Source of the DNA: CAZZKE01 sp964655005
GTDB lineage: Bacteria; Pseudomonadota; Alphaproteobacteria; Rhodospirillales; JABHCV01
Assembly: GCA_964655005.1 (NCBI GenBank)
Contig: CAZZKE010000005.1
Span: forward strand, 16,076 to 80,075
DNA length: 64,000 nucleotides
Direction: 5' to 3'
Positions 1-8,160 of this stretch are shown here, piece after piece (position 1 is the stretch's first letter; every line of letters begins with the position of its first letter). The notes beneath the pieces were generated by a model, which saw only the letters and a list, made by a program, of their open reading frames with translations, was not told where the DNA came from and did no database searches. The position numbers were made by a program, and so were the translations under genes.

Positions 1-77
1 TCGGCCCAGGCGAAGCGCGCCTGGCGAACGGTTATACCGGGTGGAACGCGGGGCGGTTGATTGGCTGGACAGTTCAT
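1..77 (-). CDS. N-terminal fragment of a probable ABC transporter ATPase under TPP control
   Basis: Only about 25 codons are visible before the window ends. The reading frame begins at an ATG six bases past the 3' end of the TPP riboswitch and reads MNCPANQPPRVPPGITVRQ, then ARFAWA. A 'xITVRxARFxW' opening is typical of the first beta strand of ABC ATPases, and thiamin or hydroxymethylpyrimidine importers are common TPP-riboswitch targets. The likely ribosome site (AGGAACGAGTGAG) lies at the 3' edge of the aptamer, which suggests control of translation initiation. The family call rests on very few residues; another thi gene is possible. Confidence 0.4.
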   Translation of the reverse strand, partial: MNCPANQPPRVPPGITVRQARFAWA

Positions 78-83
78 CGCTCA

Positions 84-176
84 CTCGTTCCTACGCCGGG
101 ATCAGCCGGATCAGGTTCAAGGGGTCGTCTCGCAATTTTCGAGACCTCTCAGCCGGCTGTCCGGCTCCCCCCAGTG
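84..176 (-). promoter_or_regulatory. TPP (THI-box) riboswitch
   Basis: Read on the minus strand, the segment carries the hallmark blocks of the thiamin pyrophosphate aptamer: a G-rich 5' strand (TGGGGGGAGCC), the CTGAGAGG element, a variable hairpin (TCTCG/CGAGA), then ACCCCTTGAACCTGATCC and CCGGCGTAGGAA. The strand and the short distance to the ATG at 77 place it in the leader of the gene that runs off the left edge. The AGGA near its 3' end may double as the ribosome site, so ligand binding would block translation. No separate U-tract terminator is visible between aptamer and start. Confidence 0.94.
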
Positions 177-241
177 AAGGTGTTTCGACCCTATCCATAA
201 GCGGGCCTGACACGGTTGGCAAGTTGCAAGTTGAATGTGCG

Positions 242-439
242 TTACCGTTCGCGGTCTTTCCAGCCCCGCAAAACGGATAGCACCAGTTCCGGATTTTTCA
301 TGATCGCGTCGGAAACCTGGCGGCGCAGTGATTCATTAATGCCGCGGTCGATCTTATCGACGTCAATAGCCGCAGGGGCCGGTCGGGCAGGGGGCGGCAC
401 ACGGGTGGCGGTCTTACGGTAAGGCGGCGGCGGCTTCAT
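242..439 (-). CDS. Small hypothetical protein, 65 aa
   Basis: The product has a Pro-rich N-terminal half (MKPPPPYRKTATRVPPPARP) and a helical C-terminal half containing RRQVSDAIMKNPELVLSVLR followed by GW. That tail resembles the 'hPexxxxxLRxWL' pattern at the C terminus of FliF-type flagellar proteins, although no flagellar gene is nearby, so no role is assigned. It sits five bases downstream of the diguanylate cyclase on the same strand and before the TPP leader, so it may be co-transcribed with the cyclase. It is short and its codon pattern fits the neighbours, but the evidence that it is expressed is modest. Confidence 0.5.
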   Translation of the reverse strand: MKPPPPYRKTATRVPPPARPAPAAIDVDKIDRGINESLRRQVSDAIMKNPELVLSVLRGWKDRER

Positions 440-444
440 ATCCG

Positions 445-1980
445 CTAAAGCGCGCCAAATGCCAGCAGGTCGCCTTCATGGGCCAGACAAACCCGGTTGC
501 GGCCGGTCCTTTTGGCCTCGTACAGAGCCCGGTCGGTGGCGACCATCAGTTTGTCGGCGCCGGTAACCTTTATTTCCGGCAGGGCGGCGACGCCGATGCA
601 CATGGTAATCGGCAGCCCGCTAAAATTGCTCGATTCGATTCGCCGACGAAGGCGTTCCGCCGTTTCCATGGCGGCGGCCAGGCCGGTGCCGGGCAGCACC
701 ACGGCGAATTCCTCGCCGCCGAAACGGCATGGATGATCGACATCCCTGAAATGTTCCTTAAGCAAGCGGCCCAGCGCACGCAGGACCTGGTCGCCGCGGC
801 CATGGCCATAGGTGTCGTTGAGATGTTTGAAGTGGTCGATATCAAGCAGCAGCAAGCCCAGTGGCTGAGTGTAACGATGGGCGCGGTCAAATTCCTTGGA
901 TAGGGTCTCGTCCAGGTGGCGGCGGTTGGAAAGACCGGTCAGGGAATCTGTCCGGGCAATTTCGCGCAGGGATATTTCGACCTTTTTCTTCGACCTGATA
1001 TCGACCGCTATGCCCGACAGGCCGAGTAAATAACCGTCACCGTCCAGCGCAACATGGCTAAGCACGTCGAACCAGTAGTAAACGCCGCTCTCTCCCCTCA
1101 GGCGCAAATCCATGCGGAAATTTTCCTGATTGCTGGTGACGCAATCCCGCGCCAGCTTGAACAGGCGTCCCCGGTCTTCGGGGTGGATCAGGCGGATCAC
1201 CGAAAGCAGGCCGCGAGAGGCCGCATAATGGTGAACGCCCAGGCTCTCAAGCAGCGTATCGGACAGCCACGACCGCCGCTTTTCAAAATCGATTTCCCAG
1301 GCCCCGCTGCCGGTGACTTTTTCAATAATGTTGAAACGCTTCTGGTTCGAAGCCATTTGCTCGCGAAGCACGGCGCTGGCGATCATGCAACTGGCCATGC
1401 GCATGATATTGACTTCCCCCACGGTCCAGTCATGTTCCCGGAAATGGTCGTCAAAACCAAGCGTCCCCCACCACCTGCCATCGATCATGATCGGGATAGT
1501 CAGCATCGACAGGATACCCTGATCGGTCCAGTCGTCCTTGATGGCGCATTCCGGCACGTCCGCAATTATCAGTTTATGCCATTTCCCCTGCGCCTGTTCG
1601 GCAATGACCGGGCCATAGTAATCATCCAGCAGGGATGTCTTGTACATGTGAAACCGGCGCTTGCCGAGCTGTGAAAACCGGCTCTCGGCGGCCCATTCAA
1701 ACTGTAAATCCCGTACCGTGTGATAGCTGTCGTGTTCGATGGTCTGGGAAAGCCAGGTCAGGGTGGAACCGGTTACTCGACCGAGATTTTCAAGCAGACG
1801 CCGAACGCCGTCAGGCCATGCCTTGCCGGTCGAAATTTCCTCGGCGCTTTGTGTGATGACGGCCAACAGTTTTTCATCGTAGGTTGTATCTTGCACGAAA
1901 CCCCCAAGCAAAATGTCCGACGTAGATTCTTGATTTAGTAGAGCCCACTTTATACCGATTTTCCGGCCCAACCGACTCAT
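445..1980 (-). CDS. Diguanylate cyclase with GAF and PAS sensor domains
   Basis: The 511-residue protein should make cyclic di-GMP from two GTP. A GAF-like domain spans roughly residues 40-210, a PAS domain with PAC tail (HPEDRGRLF, ending at GLSGIAVDI) about 215-335, and a GGDEF domain about 340-500. The active-site loop is GGEEF at residues 421-425, with the metal and substrate motif DIDHFKHLNDTYGHGRGD upstream. RDVD lies exactly five residues before GGEEF, as in PleD, so the inhibitory c-di-GMP site appears intact. No transmembrane segment is seen, so sensing is probably cytoplasmic. No EAL or HD-GYP partner lies in the window. The ligand of the GAF or PAS domain is unknown. Confidence 0.92.
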   Translation of the reverse strand: MSRLGRKIGIKWALLNQESTSDILLGGFVQDTTYDEKLLAVITQSAEEISTGKAWPDGVRRLLENLGRVTGSTLTWLSQTIEHDSYHTVRDLQFEWAAESRFSQLGKRRFHMYKTSLLDDYYGPVIAEQAQGKWHKLIIADVPECAIKDDWTDQGILSMLTIPIMIDGRWWGTLGFDDHFREHDWTVGEVNIMRMASCMIASAVLREQMASNQKRFNIIEKVTGSGAWEIDFEKRRSWLSDTLLESLGVHHYAASRGLLSVIRLIHPEDRGRLFKLARDCVTSNQENFRMDLRLRGESGVYYWFDVLSHVALDGDGYLLGLSGIAVDIRSKKKVEISLREIARTDSLTGLSNRRHLDETLSKEFDRAHRYTQPLGLLLLDIDHFKHLNDTYGHGRGDQVLRALGRLLKEHFRDVDHPCRFGGEEFAVVLPGTGLAAAMETAERLRRRIESSNFSGLPITMCIGVAALPEIKVTGADKLMVATDRALYEAKRTGRNRVCLAHEGDLLAFGAL

Positions 1981-2036
1981 TAATTGTATCGCCTCGCTGT
2001 ATTGCGCTGTTTTTTACGGTAAAACAAGCCTGTTAT

Positions 2037-3365
2037 TCACAGTTTTTTCCCCAAAACCGTGCAATAGAAACCATCGGTGCCGGTGCTGGCCGGACTCAGG
2101 TACAACCCATCGGCACATATCGCGCCCGGTGGGGCGGCGATGCCGATTGCCCGGGCCCATATCTGGCCCATGGCCAGCGCTTCGAATTCCCCATGTTCAG
2201 TCAGGAACCGGGTTATCTGATCCTCATTTTCCGGGCCCAGCAGCGAGCATGTGGCATAGATCAGACGACCGCCCGGTTTGACCAGTTTGGCCGCCCCTTC
2301 GAGTACGGTGCGCTGGTCGGATAAGTGTTCGTCCAGGCGTTCGGGGCGCAGGCGCCAGCGGGCCTCCGGATGCCGCCGCCAGGCGCCGGAGCCCGAACAG
2401 GGGGCATCGACCAGGACTCTGTCGGCGTTGTTCAGGATTTCCGGCGGCAGATCGCCGGCTTCCAGCGCGATGCGTTCGACCGCCCCGGCCCCGGCCCGTT
2501 TCAAACGTTCGTCCATGCGCGCCAGTCGTTTCGCCGAGATGTCGCAGGCGATCAGCCGTCCCGCCGCGGCGTCGCCCTGCAACCCCATGATATCGGCCAA
2601 CGCCAGGGTTTTGCCGCCGGCCCCGGCGCAATAATCGATGACCGTCATTCCCGGTTTGGCCTGGCACATCAGGGCGATAAGTTGCGAGCCTTCATCCTGA
2701 ACCTCGATCAGGCCTTTCCGGAAGGCGCGGGTATCTTCCAGCCGGACGTGTTCGGTCATCCGCAGGCCGGCCACCGACAGCGGCGTATAGTCGCATTTGA
2801 CGCCGTCCCGGATTAGCGACTTGCGCGCCTGCTGGCGGCTGACGCGACCCAGGTTGACCCGCACATCGACGCTGGCCAGGGTGTTCATGGCGGCCAGTTC
2901 AACGCTGAAGTTTTTTCCGAAGCGACGTCGCAGCGGGTCCGTCAGCCAGTCCGGCACTTCACCCGTGACGACCGCCGGCATGGCATCGTGATGCAGCGGC
3001 CTGCCGGTCAGGCTGGCGGCTAGATCGCGCTCGCCGCGTTCCAGGGGAGCCGGTCCGTGACCGGTGCCGTCGAACAGGTTGGCGAGAGTTTCCGGAGTTT
3101 CCCGGTCAAGCAACAGCGATGCCGCCAGGACACGGGTGCGGCAAGCCGGCGCCATGTCGCCGGCCGCCCCGGCGATCCACCAGTCGAGCCGGGCGCGATG
3201 GCGGATGACCGCATAGACTTTCTCGCTGACATTACGCCGGTCTTTCGAGCCGGCGTACCGCCGCGCCCTGAAATATGACCGCACGATAGCCTCGGCGGCG
3301 GCATCGGACCGCTCGATCAGGTCCAGAATTTCAATGGCGGCGGTTAGCCGTGCGCCGGGGGTCAA
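2037..3365 (-). CDS. rsmB: 16S rRNA m5C methyltransferase, RsmB/Sun family
   Basis: This 442-residue protein has the RsmB layout: a NusB-like helical N-terminal domain (about 1-140) and a Rossmann methyltransferase domain. The SAM-binding motif is YCAGAGGKTLAL; the two catalytic cysteines lie in DAPCSGSG and YATCSLL, as in the m5C-RNA methyltransferases that form a covalent enzyme-C5 intermediate. In E. coli RsmB modifies C967 of 16S rRNA. The reading frame opens with TTG directly abutting the guaB stop codon; the predicted N terminus (MTPGARLTAAIEILDLIERS) fits the family, so TTG is accepted. Translational coupling to guaB is likely. Confidence 0.9.
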   Translation of the reverse strand: MTPGARLTAAIEILDLIERSDAAAEAIVRSYFRARRYAGSKDRRNVSEKVYAVIRHRARLDWWIAGAAGDMAPACRTRVLAASLLLDRETPETLANLFDGTGHGPAPLERGERDLAASLTGRPLHHDAMPAVVTGEVPDWLTDPLRRRFGKNFSVELAAMNTLASVDVRVNLGRVSRQQARKSLIRDGVKCDYTPLSVAGLRMTEHVRLEDTRAFRKGLIEVQDEGSQLIALMCQAKPGMTVIDYCAGAGGKTLALADIMGLQGDAAAGRLIACDISAKRLARMDERLKRAGAGAVERIALEAGDLPPEILNNADRVLVDAPCSGSGAWRRHPEARWRLRPERLDEHLSDQRTVLEGAAKLVKPGGRLIYATCSLLGPENEDQITRFLTEHGEFEALAMGQIWARAIGIAAPPGAICADGLYLSPASTGTDGFYCTVLGKKL

Positions 3366-4841
3366 TTAATTACCGCGACGGTAATTGGGCGCTTCGCGGG
3401 TGATGGTGACATCGTGGACATGGCTTTCGCGTAATCCGGCGTTGGTGATGCGCCGGAATTGGGTGTTCGAACGCATCCCGGCGATGTCGGCGCAGCCGGT
3501 ATAGCCCATGGCCGAACGCAACCCGCCGATCAACTGGTGGATGACGTTGCCGACCGGGCCCTTGTAAGGGACCTGGCCTTCGATGCCTTCGGGCACCAGT
3601 TTCAGGTTATCCGATACGTCTTCCTGAAAATAGCGGTCGGCCGAGCCCCGGGCCATGGCGCCGAGCGACCCCATGCCGCGATACGCCTTGTATGAACGGC
3701 CCTGGTGCAGGAATACCTCGCCGGGGCTTTCATCGGTGCCGGCGAACAGCGACCCTATCATTACGCATTCGGCGCCGGCGGCGATGGCCTTGGCGATATC
3801 GCCGGAAAACTTGATGCCGCCGTCGGCGATAACCGGAACGTTCAGTTTGGCGCAGGCCTCGGCGGTTTCCATGATCGCCGACAGTTGCGGCATGCCGACT
3901 CCGGCGACCATGCGGGTGGTGCAGATGGTGCCGGGTCCGATGCCAACCTTAACGGTGTCGGCACCGGCGTCGACCAGCGCCCTGGCGGCGTCCGGCGTGG
4001 CTATATTGCCGGCAATCACCTGGGCCGAATTGGACAGTTTCTTGATCGCCGTAACCGCCGTCATGACGCCGCTGGAATGGCCGTGTGCGGTATCGACCAC
4101 GATGACATCGCAGCCGGCGTCGATCAGGGCTTCGGCGCGGGCCAGGCCATCCTTGCCGACGCCGGTGGCGGCGGCGACGCGCAGGCGGCCCAGTTCGTCC
4201 TTGCAGGCGTTGGGGTGCTGTTGCGCCTTTTCGATGTCTTTCACGGTCATCAGGCCGATACAATGGAAGGCATTGTCGACGACCAGCAATTTTTCGATAC
4301 GGTGCTGGTGCAGCAGCCGCTTGGCGGAATCCCGGTCAATATTTTCATCGACCGTAATCAGCGGGCTTTCGCCGCTGTGCGGGGTCATCAATTCGCCAAC
4401 CGGCTGCTCCAGATTATCGGCGAAGCGGACGTCCCGGTTGGTCAGTATGCCGACCAGTACGCCGCTGTCCTTGTCGACTACGGGAATGCCGGAAATATTG
4501 TGCATTTCCTTGATTCGGATGGCGTCGGCCAGGGTCGCCCGGGGATCGATGATAAACGGATCGACGACCATCCCGGATTCGAATTTCTTGACCCGGCGGA
4601 CCTCGCCTGACTGCTGGCCGATATCCAGGTTCTTGTGAATTACCCCGATGCCGCCCTGCTGCGCCATGGCGATGGCCAGCGAACTTTCGGTAACCGTGTC
4701 CATGGCTGCCGAAATCAGCGGTATCCCTAACTCGATAGAGCGGGTCAGGCGGGTCCTGGTATCGGTATTGGCCGGCAGAACGTCTGATTTGGCGGGAACC
4801 AGAAGGACATCGTCGAAGGTCAGGGCTTCGCGAATGGTCAT
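3366..4841 (-). CDS. guaB: Inosine-5'-monophosphate dehydrogenase
   Basis: GuaB oxidises IMP to XMP with NAD+, the committed step of guanine nucleotide synthesis. The 491-residue length is normal. The N terminus EALTFDDVLLVPAKS is typical, a CBS-domain pair occupies about 95-215, and the catalytic loop reads GIGPGTICTTR. The nucleophilic Cys is present, but the residue two positions before it is Thr where most bacterial enzymes have Ser. The flap region (MGSLGAMARGSADRY) is intact. A strong ribosome site, GAGGAG, precedes the ATG. rsmB follows without a spacer. Confidence 0.97.
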   Translation of the reverse strand: MTIREALTFDDVLLVPAKSDVLPANTDTRTRLTRSIELGIPLISAAMDTVTESSLAIAMAQQGGIGVIHKNLDIGQQSGEVRRVKKFESGMVVDPFIIDPRATLADAIRIKEMHNISGIPVVDKDSGVLVGILTNRDVRFADNLEQPVGELMTPHSGESPLITVDENIDRDSAKRLLHQHRIEKLLVVDNAFHCIGLMTVKDIEKAQQHPNACKDELGRLRVAAATGVGKDGLARAEALIDAGCDVIVVDTAHGHSSGVMTAVTAIKKLSNSAQVIAGNIATPDAARALVDAGADTVKVGIGPGTICTTRMVAGVGMPQLSAIMETAEACAKLNVPVIADGGIKFSGDIAKAIAAGAECVMIGSLFAGTDESPGEVFLHQGRSYKAYRGMGSLGAMARGSADRYFQEDVSDNLKLVPEGIEGQVPYKGPVGNVIHQLIGGLRSAMGYTGCADIAGMRSNTQFRRITNAGLRESHVHDVTITREAPNYRRGN

Positions 4842-4913
4842 GGCGTCTCCTCATTTACGAATTGATGAGATGACGCGGCATCATACACAAGAAGCGCCCG
4901 ATTCCAAGCCCGA

Positions 4914-5627
4914 TCATTGGTCCTTGGGGGCACCCCTGAAACCCATGGCGATAACATACATTTCCGCCGAATCCGACCGGCTGGCCGGTGGTTTGGCATG
5001 GCGCACGGTCCGGAAGTGCTTTTTCATGGCCGCCAGCAGCCGGTGTTCGGCGCCACCCTGCAGCACCTTGGCCAGGAATACCCCGTCCGGGGCCAGGACT
5101 TCGTACGCGAATTCCAGCGCCACTTCGCACAGCGCCATGATCCTCAGGTGATCGGTGGCGGTGTGTCCGGTCGCCGGGGCGGCCATGTCGCTCATCACCA
5201 CATCGACCGGGCCGCCAAGGATGCCCTTCAATAAATCGGGCGCGTCTTCGGCAAGAAAATCATGGTGCAGGACGGTCGCCCCGTTGACCGGGGCCATTTC
5301 GTTGATATCGAGCGCCACCACCTGGCCGGAACCGGATTTTTCGTCGGGCTTGATCCGTTCGACGGCGACCCTGGTCCAGCCACCGGGTGCGGCCCCCAGG
5401 TCCAGTACGCGCCGGCCTTTTTTCAGGAAATGAAAACGATCGTCCAGTTCGATCAACTTGAAGGCGGCGCGCGAGGCGTAGCCGCGCTTGCGGGCCTCGG
5501 CGACATAGGGATCGTTCAATTGGCGTTGCAGCCAGAGGGTGGAAGACAGTTTCCTGCCCTTCGCCGTCTTCACCTTGGTGAACAGGCTACGTCCACCCGG
5601 CCCCGATCCGGTTTTACGCTTCGCCAT
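4914..5627 (-). CDS. rlmE: 23S rRNA 2'-O-methyltransferase RlmE (FtsJ/RrmJ)
   Basis: RlmE methylates the ribose of U2552 in the peptidyl-transferase A-loop of 23S rRNA at a late step of 50S assembly. The 237-residue protein has the SAM motif LDLGAAPGGWTRVA and the K-D-K-E catalytic tetrad: Lys in SRAAFKLIE, Asp in SDMAAP, Lys in FLAKVLQGG and Glu in SAEMYVIAMGF. A basic N-terminal extension (MAKRKTGSGPGGRS) is common in alphaproteobacterial homologues. Its start overlaps the 3' end of the Ppx/GppA gene by 14 bases, the order often seen in Alphaproteobacteria. Confidence 0.96.
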   Translation of the reverse strand: MAKRKTGSGPGGRSLFTKVKTAKGRKLSSTLWLQRQLNDPYVAEARKRGYASRAAFKLIELDDRFHFLKKGRRVLDLGAAPGGWTRVAVERIKPDEKSGSGQVVALDINEMAPVNGATVLHHDFLAEDAPDLLKGILGGPVDVVMSDMAAPATGHTATDHLRIMALCEVALEFAYEVLAPDGVFLAKVLQGGAEHRLLAAMKKHFRTVRHAKPPASRSDSAEMYVIAMGFRGAPKDQ

Positions 5628-6594
5628 GTCGCCCGGCCATCAGGTCCAGCAGCAGGCCTTCGCGGATGCCGCGGTCGGCGGCCCGCACCGTGGCCACCGG
5701 CCAGCGCCGGTAAATTGCCGCCATGACGGCGCAACCCATAATGATCAGGCCGGCGCGGTCGCGGCCGATGCAGCCGTGGCTGGCGCGTTCCTTGAATTTC
5801 ATTTTACACAGGCGGTCGCTGATGGCGCTGACGGTATCGACCCGCATGTCCAGGCCATCGACCCGAGACCGGTCATAACGATGTAAATTCAGATAAATTC
5901 CGCCCAGCGTGGTCACCGTCCCCGAAGTCCCCAGCATCTGGATATCGTGGTCCAGCATATATTCCGATATGCCGAATTCGTCGTCGAATTGGGAAAGGCT
6001 GTCATCAAGGCCGGATATGATGGCCTCGTAACCGGCGCCGGGGTCGGCCTCGTCACCATAAATTTCGGACAGGGTGACGACGCCTAGCGGCAAGGATTTC
6101 ATGCCGATCACCCGGGCCTGGCCGGGGCTGCCGCAGTCGACCCAGATCAATTCCGTGCTGCCGCCGCCAATATCGAATACCAGGGCGCGCGAGGTTCCCG
6201 GAACCAGCAGTTGCCGGCAGCCGTCCAGGGTCAGCTGCGCCTCCTGGCCGGTCGACAGGGTTTCCAGCCGGATCGCCGTTTCGCTTTCCACCCGATCATA
6301 AAACGGCTGCCGGTTGGCGGCCCGGCGGCAGGCCTCGGTGGCGACGGAACGGCTCCGGGTGACGCCGTTGCGGCGCATCTTGTCGGCGCATACCGCCAGC
6401 GCCTCGATGGTCCTTTTCATGGCGCCTTCCGATAACAGGCACGGGCCGTCTTTCACCTCGCCGATGCCCTCGCCAAGCCTGACGATTCGCGAAAATGAAT
6501 CGATCACCCGAAATGAACCCTGACATTCCCTGGCGACCAGCAACCGGCAATTGTTGGTGCCCAGATCAATCGCCGCGTAAATATTGTTTTTCAT
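5614..6594 (-). CDS. Ppx/GppA-family phosphatase, short form
   Basis: This 326-residue ASKHA-fold protein matches exopolyphosphatase / pppGpp phosphatase enzymes. The phosphate-1 loop AAIDLGTNNCRLLVA is at the N terminus and the second ATP/phosphate loop FDIGGGSTELIWV is near residue 140. It ends after about 320 residues and so lacks the C-terminal HD-like domain of the 500-residue Ppx and GppA of E. coli. Short forms are usual in Alphaproteobacteria. It overlaps rlmE and is probably co-transcribed. Whether it prefers polyphosphate or pppGpp cannot be told from the sequence. Confidence 0.9.
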   Translation of the reverse strand: MKNNIYAAIDLGTNNCRLLVARECQGSFRVIDSFSRIVRLGEGIGEVKDGPCLLSEGAMKRTIEALAVCADKMRRNGVTRSRSVATEACRRAANRQPFYDRVESETAIRLETLSTGQEAQLTLDGCRQLLVPGTSRALVFDIGGGSTELIWVDCGSPGQARVIGMKSLPLGVVTLSEIYGDEADPGAGYEAIISGLDDSLSQFDDEFGISEYMLDHDIQMLGTSGTVTTLGGIYLNLHRYDRSRVDGLDMRVDTVSAISDRLCKMKFKERASHGCIGRDRAGLIIMGCAVMAAIYRRWPVATVRAADRGIREGLLLDLMAGRHGEA

Positions 6595-6767
6595 AGTGTT
6601 CCGTTCGCGGCGCGTGGTGCTATCGTGGGCCGTAGTTTGCCCCGAACATGGTCACTTAGGCAACCGCTCCGGGGCAAACCCGCAAGGACATGGCGTCGCT
6701 TCCGGTCGGGCTTGAGCCGATGGCCGTATCGTGCCGCCGAAAACGGGATATGGCGCAGGGGGGGGCG

Positions 6768-7934
6768 ATGGTTGGATTTCTTGACGAGGCAAGGCGCCGA
6801 ACGGCCAAATTTCAGGACGCATTGGGCCTGGCAGGTCATGAAACAGCGCTGATTACCGACGAGTCCTCGATCGCTTACCTGGCCGGCTTCTGGGGTTATT
6901 TGTCCGTCGAATTCGGCCGACCGACCTTTCTTATCCTGCGTTCGGGCCTGGCGCCGGTGGTGCTGACGCCGTTGATGGAAAGCGAGATGGTTTCGGCCAT
7001 GACCTGGGTCGGCGATGTGCGGACCTGGGAAGATGCCGGTGACCGACGATGGGAGAATGTGCTGGCGGAAATCCTCGGGCCGGGCCTCAGGTGTCTGGCT
7101 GTCGAGCGGGACCTGCTGCCGGCCATGGTCCGTAATTGGCTTGATGAACACTATCCGGGGATTGTTCTGAATGACGGTTCGGCGACGCTTGGCGCCATGC
7201 GGACGATCAAGTCGCCGGGAGAGATCGAGATCATGAAGAAGGCCGGTGAAATCGCCGGCGCGATGATGACGGCGGCTCATGACTCGCTGGCCGAAGGCGT
7301 CCCGGAATTCGAGTCAGCCCTGGCGGTAATCGCCGCAGGCAGCCGAAAAGCCGCCGGTTTCCTGACCGCCGGCGGCTGGGAATCCTTCGTCTCGCCGATA
7401 GTCCATAATCTTCAAATCATGCAAAGTGGCGCCGATGTTTCCATGGTCCATCGCCGGGCCAGCGTCAAAAGGTACGTTCGGGGCGATCCGGTCTACTTTT
7501 GTTTTTGTAACATGGCCCAGTTCAAGCAATACAAACTGGGCTTCGACCGAATGTTTTTCATCGGCGAGGTTTCCGACCCGGCGGCGCGGCTACAGCAAAT
7601 AGCCGTGGCGGCGCAACGGGCGGCGCTGGACGCCATCCGGCCGGGGGTGTTGGCGGAACAGGTCGCCGCCGCCGCCGATGCGGTCTACGCGGCGAACGGC
7701 TATGCGGCATCGTACCGCACCGGACGCTCTATCGGCGTCGCCTACCTGGAGGCGCCCGAGTTGAAGGAAGGCGATTTGACGGTGCTGCGCCCCGGCATGA
7801 CGTTCGCCGTCGATGGCGGCGTTTCGGTCGATGGCGAATTGGCCGGACGCATTGGCGATTCCGTTGTCGTTACCGAAGACGGCTTCGAGTTTTTGACCGA
7901 ATACCCCCGGGACGTTATGGTCACGGGGAGATGA
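6768..7934 (+). CDS. M24 (creatinase/prolidase-fold) family protein without canonical metal ligands
   Basis: The 388-residue protein has the 'pita-bread' M24 layout: an N-terminal domain (about 1-150) and a C-terminal catalytic domain beginning near MRTIKSPGEIEIMKKAGEIA. The five metal ligands of prolidases are not conserved. The first Asp is replaced (GDPVYFCFCN), the GHGIG histidine is Arg (GRSIGVAY), and the two C-terminal Glu positions read VDGG and RIGDSVVV. The His of the creatinase-type catalytic site seems retained (MVHRRAS). This fits the metal-free creatinase or ectoine-hydrolase branch better than a peptidase. The ATG at 6768 follows a long G-rich ribosome site; an in-frame ATG at 6750 is an alternative. 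The downstream importer suggests a role in using an imported solute. Substrate unknown. Confidence 0.8.
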   Translation: MVGFLDEARRRTAKFQDALGLAGHETALITDESSIAYLAGFWGYLSVEFGRPTFLILRSGLAPVVLTPLMESEMVSAMTWVGDVRTWEDAGDRRWENVLAEILGPGLRCLAVERDLLPAMVRNWLDEHYPGIVLNDGSATLGAMRTIKSPGEIEIMKKAGEIAGAMMTAAHDSLAEGVPEFESALAVIAAGSRKAAGFLTAGGWESFVSPIVHNLQIMQSGADVSMVHRRASVKRYVRGDPVYFCFCNMAQFKQYKLGFDRMFFIGEVSDPAARLQQIAVAAQRAALDAIRPGVLAEQVAAAADAVYAANGYAASYRTGRSIGVAYLEAPELKEGDLTVLRPGMTFAVDGGVSVDGELAGRIGDSVVVTEDGFEFLTEYPRDVMVTGR

Positions 7935-8160
7935 CGGCAACCGCCGCCAGCGGGGAAAATGCTTCGATTTTGTTCCACAATCGAATATAGGTCTTTGATT
8001 TTTCTGCTTGGATCATGTTAGCGTCATTGCAATTACAAATGTCGTTCGGGGGTTTTAAAAGACAAATGACCTGATTTAACGGGAACCAAGGCAAACATGC
8101 CGGTCCCGTGACGACAAGAATATAAGGTCGCGGTGCAAAAGTGGCGGACGGGGAGAAAAT

